Assembly: GCF_002843175.1 (NCBI RefSeq)
Contig: NZ_PJEO01000017.1
Span: forward strand, 124,001-188,000
Direction of reading: 5' to 3'
Source: Confluentibacter flavum
Lineage (GTDB): Bacteria > Bacteroidota > Bacteroidia > Flavobacteriales > Flavobacteriaceae
Length of the DNA stretch: 64,000 nucleotides
The notes under the pieces are model-generated. The model worked only from the letters and a program-made list of their open reading frames with translations, did not search any database and was not told the DNA's origin. The position numbers and the translations under genes are program-made. Below, piece by piece: positions 45,878-53,613 of this stretch (positions within the stretch are counted from its first letter, which is position 1; each line of letters begins with the position of its first letter).

Positions 45878-46765
45878 CTATTCTGGAATTAGCCTAAACC
45901 ACCAATCAAATTCTCCTTTTCCATCTGTAGTCCGAAGAATCATTTCGTCCGCAGAACGGCTAAATATCTGATAACTATGGTTTCCTCCCACATAATATCC
46001 AATAAAACCAATACCAGTTAAGCTTAAAGTTTCAACACCACTAGGCGCTGTTAAAACCCATTGAGCCGTGTATGACCCAAATGTATATTGTTCTATATCT
46101 GCACCGTTTACAGTGCCTCCTGATCCGCCCAACTCATTAATTAATGGGTCGCGTCCAAACACAAAACCATCTGCGCCTACGTTGTGTGTAAATGTTCCAT
46201 CTATATTAAAAGTATATCGGTCGTCATACATTCCTGAATTAGCTTTATCTCCTGGAGCAGCACCATAATATTCAAATTCTGCCCCTCCTATTGGTCCCAA
46301 TCCGAAGTGTTTATTAACTTCTGAAGCTATTTTCCATGTTCTTGAACTATTGGAAGTAAGCATGGTTAATAGATCTGCTGGTGGTTCATACAATGCCAAT
46401 ACGTCCACTTCAATAGTTTTGCTAGACGAAGCGCCTCCAGTTCCAAAAGCAACTACAGTAACTGCATAGGTATTAGTGCCAAGCATTGTAAACGTGTGTG
46501 ACGCACTTCCAGATTTTTGAAGTTTTGTTTGTCCTTGTACTACAAAATGATACGCTGTAGCATTATTGGCTGTTGCAGACAATTTAATTTCACCACTACC
46601 CAACCCTGGTGCGGGAGATTCTGAATCATTATCTATATAAGTAACCGATACTTCAATGTTTGAAGGCGTTACAATATTTCCGAAAGTAAGATCGTCTTCT
46701 TGACAGCTTGTAAAAGATAAAACTGCTATGAATAAGATACTTAATACATTATTTATTTTTTTCAT
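45878..46765 (-). CDS. PKD-like surface lipoprotein of the glucan locus
   Basis: The 295-residue lipoprotein has the signal VLSFTSCQEDD with lipobox cysteine near residue 21. A PKD-like domain (about 35-128) is followed by a beta-rich C-terminal half beginning LLTMLTSNSSRTWKIASEV. No catalytic motif is visible. The start of the second half (R/K-T-W-K-I/L, then D-D-x-Y-T-F) is typical of Bacteroidota surface proteins of unknown fold that accompany SusCD. It is probably a glycan-binding accessory protein (SGBP) on the outer membrane; this is inference from position and domain. Confidence 0.75.
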   Translation of the reverse strand: MKKINNVLSILFIAVLSFTSCQEDDLTFGNIVTPSNIEVSVTYIDNDSESPAPGLGSGEIKLSATANNATAYHFVVQGQTKLQKSGSASHTFTMLGTNTYAVTVVAFGTGGASSSKTIEVDVLALYEPPADLLTMLTSNSSRTWKIASEVNKHFGLGPIGGAEFEYYGAAPGDKANSGMYDDRYTFNIDGTFTHNVGADGFVFGRDPLINELGGSGGTVNGADIEQYTFGSYTAQWVLTAPSGVETLSLTGIGFIGYYVGGNHSYQIFSRSADEMILRTTDGKGEFDWWFRLIPE

Positions 46766-46776
46766 CGTTCTAAATT

Positions 46777-48864
46777 TTAATTATGGAAATAAAAATTATC
46801 GATATATACTTTTGCTCCAGAAGATTCAAAGATTAACTGCGTAATTGCTGAAACATCTGTGGTATAATTTACTAAAGGAATATCGACACTTACCCAAGTT
46901 CCTTGAGTTATATTGGCTAAGTATTCTATGTCTTCTTTAAGTGGATTGCCATCCCCAAAGTTTGTGTTAACCAATTTTAAACCAAGTGTGGTGGCATCTG
47001 GTGTAAAATAATCAAAATGAGCGTATTTAAAGCCTGCTAAATTGGTTGGGTTGCCATAATCGGTTACGATACCTGTGTAGTTTAAAGCTTCATATAACCA
47101 AACGTTATTGGTCCCAATTTGTATGGTAGCTAACGTAGTGGATTGCCCCCAATTAGGATTCACTTCATTTAAAACAACATTGGTATAGGCATCACTAAAA
47201 ATAGAAACAACGCCACTTTGGTTTATGGTTGGAGACGGTGCTGCAACTGTTGGCACACTACCATCGCCATTAGTATAAAAATATAGATTATCGATATATA
47301 CTTTTGCTCCAGAAGATTCTAATACTAATTGTGTAATTGCTGAAATATCTGTCGTATAAGCAGACAAAGGGATATCGACACTTACCCAAGTTCCCAGAGT
47401 CACACTAGATACATATTCTATATCTTCTTTAAGTGGGTCTCCATCGCCTTTTGTTGTGTTAACTAGTTTTAAACCAAGAGTTGTTGCATCTGGTGTAAAG
47501 TAATCAAAGTGAACAAAAGTCATTCCTGTTAAATCAGTTGGATTACCATAATCGGTTACTATACCCGTATAATTTAAAGCTTCATAAAGCCATGTATTAT
47601 TCCCTTGAATATTGACGCTTGTTAAAGTAGTAGATTGCCCCCAGTCTGGATTCAATTCACTCAAACCTACGTTAGTGTAAGCGTCACTAAAAATAGATAC
47701 CACATTCGCTTGTGGCGCTGTTGGCGATGGTGCGCTAACGACTGGTGCTGTTGGAATGGAAGATGGTTTATAAAAATAGATGTTATCTAAAAATATGGTT
47801 CCCGATCCTCCACCAGGTAATGCTGCACCAACAAACTTGAATTGGAAAATATCTGCCATAGATAATCCTTGATCTGTAAAATCACTTAATGGAATATCGA
47901 TACTCACCCATTGGTCGGCAACAAGCGCTTTTGAAACAGATTTTTCTCCTGTTGCTACACTTATTGGGAAAATTTCAAGAGCAGCTAAATCGGCTGTCCA
48001 AACATCGATGTGTAAATACTCCATAGAAGAAGCGTCTATGCTAGAACCAAAATCGATACCTTGATAATTTAAATTACCATACTGAATGATATTATTTCCA
48101 TTAACATCAATTTCAGTATAGGTGGTAGATTGCCCCCAATTAGGATAAAAATTCACACCTGTTAAGTTTGTGTAAGCATCACTATAAATTGAAATTACAT
48201 CTGAATCTTCACGTCTTGGAGGCACCTCTGGATTAGTAATGGGCTGTAAAATAGCTGTAACCTCAAAATCTTGGGTGTATTCTGTAGTTGCAACAGCACC
48301 GCCCATAACAACAACTCTAATGGTATAAGTTCCAGCTTCTTGGTATGTATAACTTACAGCTTCACCAATGTTGCCAACAACAGGATCGTCATTACCAGGT
48401 TCTCCAAAATACACCTCAAAAGACATAGCAAAATCTGCTGTTGCTACAACATTTACCTGTTTAGATAGTGCAGCATCATTCTCTATGGTTACTACTAAAT
48501 TTTCTGGTGCTTTGAAAGACACGACTATATCTTTGGTAACCTCGCTTTTTAGTCCAGTGATACCAATGGCTTCTATTGTAACAGTGTAATTGCCCTCGGC
48601 ATACACATGGACTGCACTAGAACCTTGTTTTACGTTCATTATTTCTGAATTATCACCAGGTGTTATGTTATATGAAACAGCGCCTTCTGCGCTCGGCGTT
48701 AAAGTTACTAAGCCCGAATTATCTTGTGTAATTTGAAACAAGGCTGAGACGTTGGTTGGTGCTGCAACATTTTCGATAAAGCTTAAATCATTATCGTCTT
48801 CCGTACAATTAAAAAAGACGATTAAAATGATGCTTAAGCTAAATATATATTTTAATGTTTTCAT
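46777..48864 (-). CDS. Surface glycan-binding lipoprotein with three CBM-like repeats
   Basis: The 695-residue protein starts at MKTLKYIF (48864). An in-frame start at 49035 would overlap susD and bypass the signal peptide. Its lipobox is IVFFNC. PKD-like domains fill roughly residues 35-205. Three beta-sandwich repeats follow at about 220-366, 386-531 and 550-695, each opening with SI(F/Y)SDAYTN and ending with (I/V)(F/Y)(L/I)DN.YF. Repeats 2 and 3 are nearly identical. Two linkers rich in A/P/S/T separate them. It lies 14 bases after susD and probably binds beta-glucan outside the cell. Confidence 0.85.
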   Translation of the reverse strand: MKTLKYIFSLSIILIVFFNCTEDDNDLSFIENVAAPTNVSALFQITQDNSGLVTLTPSAEGAVSYNITPGDNSEIMNVKQGSSAVHVYAEGNYTVTIEAIGITGLKSEVTKDIVVSFKAPENLVVTIENDAALSKQVNVVATADFAMSFEVYFGEPGNDDPVVGNIGEAVSYTYQEAGTYTIRVVVMGGAVATTEYTQDFEVTAILQPITNPEVPPRREDSDVISIYSDAYTNLTGVNFYPNWGQSTTYTEIDVNGNNIIQYGNLNYQGIDFGSSIDASSMEYLHIDVWTADLAALEIFPISVATGEKSVSKALVADQWVSIDIPLSDFTDQGLSMADIFQFKFVGAALPGGGSGTIFLDNIYFYKPSSIPTAPVVSAPSPTAPQANVVSIFSDAYTNVGLSELNPDWGQSTTLTSVNIQGNNTWLYEALNYTGIVTDYGNPTDLTGMTFVHFDYFTPDATTLGLKLVNTTKGDGDPLKEDIEYVSSVTLGTWVSVDIPLSAYTTDISAITQLVLESSGAKVYIDNLYFYTNGDGSVPTVAAPSPTINQSGVVSIFSDAYTNVVLNEVNPNWGQSTTLATIQIGTNNVWLYEALNYTGIVTDYGNPTNLAGFKYAHFDYFTPDATTLGLKLVNTNFGDGNPLKEDIEYLANITQGTWVSVDIPLVNYTTDVSAITQLIFESSGAKVYIDNFYFHN
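46780..48207 (-). repeat. Three tandem CBM-like repeat units within the glycan-binding gene
   Basis: Units of about 440 bases lie at 47767-48207 (unit 1), 47272-47709 (unit 2) and 46780-47217 (unit 3). Units 2 and 3 share long exact protein blocks such as LYEALNYTGIVTDYGNPT and FDYFTPDATTLGLKLVNT. Unit 1 is clearly related but diverged, pointing to an older and a newer duplication. Confidence 0.85.
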
Positions 48865-48877
48865 CTGTTTATGTTTT

Positions 48878-50359
48878 TTAGTTTTCGTATCCAGGATTTT
48901 GGTTCCAAGTACCTCCTGATAATTCAATTTCTTGAATAGGAATAGGGAAAAGTTCATGTTTGCCAGCTTGGAAACCAGGTATTGTCCCGGCGGCTCTTCC
49001 TGTCCTAACCAAGTCGAAGAAACGATGACCCTCACCCACTAATTCTACACGACGTTCTTTATAAATATCATTTGTAAGATTACCTTCTGTCGTTGTGACA
49101 TCACCTAACATAGCCCTGTTACGTACTTTGTTTAGATAATTTTGTGCTCTTGTATCACTTATAGCTCCTCTGTTTAAAGCTTCTGCCGCCATTAATAATA
49201 CATCAGCATAGCGAATGACCCTTGTGTTATTTGGATTTGTTAATGCCGCATCTGGACGGTTAGCGTCACCTAAGCGCGCTATATATTTTCTATTAAAATA
49301 GCCCGTTTGCTCATATCCAGCGCCTTCATCATAGCTAGCTGTTGGATTTTCTTCTATCCACTTTTCAATATCTAAAATGGAATAGTCTAATCTAATATCC
49401 CCGTCTTCAAAAGCATCAACCACATCTTGAGTAGGTACATTAAAACTATATCCAAAATCGAATACGGGACCAACATAGCCCCTCACGCCATTAAAACCTA
49501 CTGCATAATTACCTTCCAAACATTGAAAACAATCGTAAGACCCACCATCAACATCAGAATATTGTATTTCGAAAACAGATTCTATATTATTTTCATATTC
49601 GTTCTCCCACATTAATGGTGCTGTAGCGGAAGGCAGAAGATCATGAGGCCCATTATTGATTAATGCTTCTAGTACAGTAGCCGCCTCAGGGAATTTTCCT
49701 TGATATAAATACGCTTTCCCTAACAATGCTTCGGCAGCTCCTTTTGTTATTCTTCCGGTTTGACTTTGTGTATAAGGCAAATTGGCTGCAGCAAAAATCA
49801 AATCTTCTTCTATTTGTGCATAAACTAGCTCTTCAGGGGTTCTTTCTAAAGCAAATTGATCACCATATTGAATGCGTTTATCTACTACTAAAGGCACATC
49901 GCCAAACCATTTTACCAATTCAAAATAGTAGAAAGCTCTTAAAAATCTTGTTTGAGCAAGTACGCTGGTTTTGTTAGGGAAATCCGTTTTATCTTGAAAC
50001 TCCATAATGTAGTTTGTTCGATTAACACCTGTGTACATCCATGTCCAAATATTGCGTAGTTGTGCATTTATTGGTGTATGAATCATATCGTCAATTTCTT
50101 GAATGCCAGGTGTATCAGTTGCGCTTTCTCCACCAGCAAGCGTATTATCGGAAGCTATTTCGGCTACTTGAAATTGTTGCGCTGTTGCTTGTAAATAATC
50201 GTATGCAGCAATTAGTGCGTCTTGATAATCGGCTTCTGTATTGAAAAAATCCTCTGAATTTTCATCTTGCGAAGGCACATCGATAAAATCATCAGCACAT
50301 GATAACACGGCTAAAAAAGCAAGTGAAACAAGGATATTTATAGTTTTTAAATTTTTCAT
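48878..50359 (-). CDS. susD: SusD/RagB-family glycan-binding lipoprotein
   Basis: The 493-residue lipoprotein has the signal LAVLSCADDFIDVPSQ, lipobox cysteine near residue 21. RFLRAFYYFELVKWFGDVPLVVDK is the SusD N-terminal core, RYADVLLMAAEALNR the helical hallmark, and YKERRVELVGEGHRFFDLVRTG the C-terminal signature. It forms the lid of the SusC transporter and binds glycan at the cell surface. It is encoded 9 bases after susC. Substrate (beta-glucan) is inferred from the GH16/GH3 genes downstream. Confidence 0.96.
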   Translation of the reverse strand: MKNLKTINILVSLAFLAVLSCADDFIDVPSQDENSEDFFNTEADYQDALIAAYDYLQATAQQFQVAEIASDNTLAGGESATDTPGIQEIDDMIHTPINAQLRNIWTWMYTGVNRTNYIMEFQDKTDFPNKTSVLAQTRFLRAFYYFELVKWFGDVPLVVDKRIQYGDQFALERTPEELVYAQIEEDLIFAAANLPYTQSQTGRITKGAAEALLGKAYLYQGKFPEAATVLEALINNGPHDLLPSATAPLMWENEYENNIESVFEIQYSDVDGGSYDCFQCLEGNYAVGFNGVRGYVGPVFDFGYSFNVPTQDVVDAFEDGDIRLDYSILDIEKWIEENPTASYDEGAGYEQTGYFNRKYIARLGDANRPDAALTNPNNTRVIRYADVLLMAAEALNRGAISDTRAQNYLNKVRNRAMLGDVTTTEGNLTNDIYKERRVELVGEGHRFFDLVRTGRAAGTIPGFQAGKHELFPIPIQEIELSGGTWNQNPGYEN

Positions 50360-50368
50360 AATACTTAA

Positions 50369-53300
50369 TTAAAATTTTAAGTTAATTCCTAATAAAAATG
50401 TTTTAGCACTAGGATAAAACCCTTGGTCTATACCTCCTCCAAGCGGTGCGCCGCTTGAAGCAGTAGGATCGAAACCTTTATATTCTGTAAGTGTGAATAA
50501 ATTGCTAGCCGAAACATAAAGACGTAGATTGGTGATTCTAGAATCTTGAAACACGTCGTCTGAAAACGTATACCCTAATTGTACATTTTGTAAACGAACA
50601 AAGGATCCGTCTTCTACATAAAAATCTGAAAACAACGTATTTGGTGTTGCACCGTTTGAAACTCTAGGAAACGAATTACTTGTTCCCTCTCCAGTCCAAC
50701 GTGCTAAATAAGAATTTGTTCTGTTGGTAAGTTGTTGACCACGTTCGTAATTTCTAACAATTTCATTTCCAACGGATGCGAAGGCATACGCAGCAAAATC
50801 GAAATTCTTATAATCCAAGGAAATATTAAGACCCATGGTAGCATCAGGTATGGGGCTGCCGATATTACCCATATCATCTTCGGTAATAACACCATCTCCA
50901 TTTTGATCTACATATTTAATATCTCCTGGTTCTGGCTGAATATCTCCAACAGCTGAAGCATCAATTTCTGCTTGATTTTGAAAAATACCATCTGTTTCAT
51001 ATCCGTAAAAATAGCCTATTGGAAATCCAGCTTCCATTCTAGATGGTGCTGGTTGGCTTATGCCAAAACCACCACCAATTAAGACACCTGTATTGGTATT
51101 TACATATAAAACTTCATTTTTAATATAAGTGACATTATACTTGATGCTGAATTTAAAATTGTCGTTAAAATTATCTGCATAACCAATCGCAAATTCTAAT
51201 CCTGTATTTTCAACAGTACCACCATTAACTACTGGCGCTCCACCTGTACCCAATAACCCAGATACCTCTGGTATAACCAATAAATCTTCTGTTCTTTTTT
51301 TAAAATAATCCGCTGTAATATCAAGCTTGTTATTTAAAAAACGCATATCTAAACCAATATCAAGCGTTTTTTGTTTCTCCCATCTAATTTCTGGGTTAGC
51401 AATACCCCCGCTGGCAGTACCTATAAATTCTTGATTATCAAAAATATAAGTACCTTCTCCATTTAATAGTGATATATACCTGTAATCTGGAATTCTGTCA
51501 TTTCCTAAAATACCATAAGAGGCTCTTACTTTTAGCAAATCAATAAAACCATTGTCTTTAAGAAAATCTTCATCGGAAACTACCCAACCAATAGAGCCTG
51601 AAGGAAAGAAACCAAACCTATTTTCTGGTCCAAACTTGGTTGAACCATCACGTCTAATCACTGCGGACACTAAATACTTTCCCTTATAGTCGTATTGAGC
51701 TCTAGCAAAATATGATAATAATCTAGAATCGAATGTGGGGTTTCTACCTGTAAATCTATTGATGTTTTCAATGTCCTGGGCTTGTTCTAAATTGGCATAT
51801 GCCACATTATTATTGATAATGTCAAATCCTGTAGCTCCTGTAAATTCGCCCGTAGTTTTAAATACCGATGTTCCTAAAAGGAGATTTACATTATGTACAT
51901 CATTAAACTTATTTTCGTATTTAATAAAGGCATCAAAGGTGTAGTCTCTAAAATAATTTAAGCCTTCAAAAACACTACTTCTATCAACATTACTGTTTTT
52001 TCCACTACCAAAATTGGCAATAGGATTAAACACTTTTGACCTCACTTCGGAATAGTTAAACTGAATGTTAGATTGTGCTGTGAAATGATCTAAAAAGTTA
52101 TAAGATAATCCAGCATTTCCACTTAGTCTCATAACTTTAGATCTATCAAAAGTATCATCAATTTGAGCTAGCGGATTAATAACTTCTCCTCCTAACCCTT
52201 CAGCCAAAGTATAATTGCCCTCTTCATCATAAACTGAAAATGTTGGTGCCATATTAATCGCGTTGAAAAGCACTGAAGAATTTGAGTTTTCTGGAAGATT
52301 TCTTTTATTGGTTCGCATTAAAGTAAGACCAGAGGTGAATTTAAAATTCTCTAAAAAATCTAAGTTGTAACTCACATTATTTGTAAAACGTGTGAAGTTT
52401 GATTTGTTACCACCAACAATACCATCTTGTGTTAAAAACGAACCGCTATAAGAATAATAAGATTTTTTACCACCGCCTTTAAACAAAATACTGTGATTTT
52501 GAATTGGTGCTGATTCAAATACCAAATCTTGCCAATCTGTACCAACCCCTAAACCAGACAGACTAGGAAAAGGCGGCGTGTTACCGCCCGCAGCATAGGC
52601 TTCATTAACAATGGCTGCATATTCGGTTGCATTTAAAACAGGTATTTTTCTAGTGGTTTCTTGAAAACCTCCAAACGCATTATATTCTACTGTTAGGGGC
52701 ATTTCTTTACGACCCGTTTTGGTTTTTATAAGTATGACACCATTTGCGGCCCTAACACCATAAATACCTGCTGTAGCATCCTTAAGAATGTTTATGCTTT
52801 CAATGTCGCTTGGATTTAAAACACTTAAATCTTCAATAACGTTCCCATCTACTAAAATTAAAGGCCTGCTGTCTCCATTAGTAGATACACCTCTAATACT
52901 AATTGTTGCACCGCCACCTGGAGTACCCGATTGAGATGTAATATTGACACCCGCTACTTGACCTTGTAAAGCTTGTTCAATTCGTGTTGGCTTTAAGGCT
53001 TCGATACTTTCGCTAGAGATAACACTAACGGCACCGGTAATTTCTTTTTTAGTTTGTGTTCCATAACCAATGACCACAATTTCATCAAGTTTTGCGATAT
53101 CTTCTTGAAGCGTAATGGTTAAATTCGAGTTATTGGTAATAACCACCTCGTTCGTTAAATACCCTATATAACTGAATGTTAATGTTGAACCAATTTCTAC
53201 ATTAGATACTATAAAGTTGCCATCAAAATCAGAAACCGTCCCTATAGTTGTATTCTTAACTACAACATTTGCCCCAGGGATTGGGATTCCACTTTCATCC

Positions 53301-53386
53301 TGAATTACTCCACTTACCTCTACATTTTGGGCACTAGAATATGCTACAATGAATAAGGTTAGAATTTTAAAGAGATAATGTCTCAT
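50369..53386 (-). CDS. susC: SusC/RagA-family TonB-linked outer-membrane transporter
   Basis: This is a 1005-residue TonB-dependent transporter. After the signal peptide (to about residue 19, YSSAQ) comes a carboxypeptidase-D-like domain (VSGVIQDESGIPIPGANVVV). The TonB-box region and plug follow (DEIVVIGYGTQTKKEITGAV, then SIRGVSTNGDSRPLILVDG and SIEILKDATAGIYGVRAANG-like text). The remainder is a 22-stranded barrel ending FLLGINLKF. Length and motifs are standard. With SusD it imports oligosaccharides using proton-motive force. It is the first gene of the operon, downstream of the regulator. Confidence 0.97.
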   Translation of the reverse strand: MRHYLFKILTLFIVAYSSAQNVEVSGVIQDESGIPIPGANVVVKNTTIGTVSDFDGNFIVSNVEIGSTLTFSYIGYLTNEVVITNNSNLTITLQEDIAKLDEIVVIGYGTQTKKEITGAVSVISSESIEALKPTRIEQALQGQVAGVNITSQSGTPGGGATISIRGVSTNGDSRPLILVDGNVIEDLSVLNPSDIESINILKDATAGIYGVRAANGVILIKTKTGRKEMPLTVEYNAFGGFQETTRKIPVLNATEYAAIVNEAYAAGGNTPPFPSLSGLGVGTDWQDLVFESAPIQNHSILFKGGGKKSYYSYSGSFLTQDGIVGGNKSNFTRFTNNVSYNLDFLENFKFTSGLTLMRTNKRNLPENSNSSVLFNAINMAPTFSVYDEEGNYTLAEGLGGEVINPLAQIDDTFDRSKVMRLSGNAGLSYNFLDHFTAQSNIQFNYSEVRSKVFNPIANFGSGKNSNVDRSSVFEGLNYFRDYTFDAFIKYENKFNDVHNVNLLLGTSVFKTTGEFTGATGFDIINNNVAYANLEQAQDIENINRFTGRNPTFDSRLLSYFARAQYDYKGKYLVSAVIRRDGSTKFGPENRFGFFPSGSIGWVVSDEDFLKDNGFIDLLKVRASYGILGNDRIPDYRYISLLNGEGTYIFDNQEFIGTASGGIANPEIRWEKQKTLDIGLDMRFLNNKLDITADYFKKRTEDLLVIPEVSGLLGTGGAPVVNGGTVENTGLEFAIGYADNFNDNFKFSIKYNVTYIKNEVLYVNTNTGVLIGGGFGISQPAPSRMEAGFPIGYFYGYETDGIFQNQAEIDASAVGDIQPEPGDIKYVDQNGDGVITEDDMGNIGSPIPDATMGLNISLDYKNFDFAAYAFASVGNEIVRNYERGQQLTNRTNSYLARWTGEGTSNSFPRVSNGATPNTLFSDFYVEDGSFVRLQNVQLGYTFSDDVFQDSRITNLRLYVSASNLFTLTEYKGFDPTASSGAPLGGGIDQGFYPSAKTFLLGINLKF

Positions 53387-53471
53387 ATATTTTAGTTTTA
53401 GTTTGCAATAAAAATAATTTGATTGTTTGATATTCTATAATTTTAAACCGCAACAAAAAACATACATATTA

Positions 53472-53520
53472 AAAAACCATCTGTTTTTTTAGTAAAACAC
53501 CAATAAAACAGATGGTTTTT
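53472..53520 (-). terminator. Terminator of the regulator gene
   Basis: AAAAACCATCTGTTTT (53472-53487) and AAAACAGATGGTTTTT (53505-53520) are exact 16-base reverse complements with a 17-base loop. On the minus strand it ends in a T run. It lies 94 bases beyond the regulator stop and insulates susC from it. The 85 bases between it and the susC start should hold the susC promoter, but I see no clear TAnnTTTG there. Confidence 0.85.
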
Positions 53521-53613
53521 GAGAATAATATATTTATAAAACTTAATGTATTTAGTAACTCAATTTGTTAATGTTGTGGTGTTGTATAGGTAAAAATCAT
53601 GTATGTTGTGTAA

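Noticed and set aside
46780-48207. Regular repeats that might suggest a CRISPR array
   Set aside because: Units are about 440 bases, in frame and encode beta-sandwich domains; no 25-40 base direct repeats with unique spacers are present.
48865-49035. N-terminal extension of the glycan-binding protein
   Set aside because: It would overlap the susD 3' end and place 57 residues before an evident lipoprotein signal, so the start at 48864 is used.
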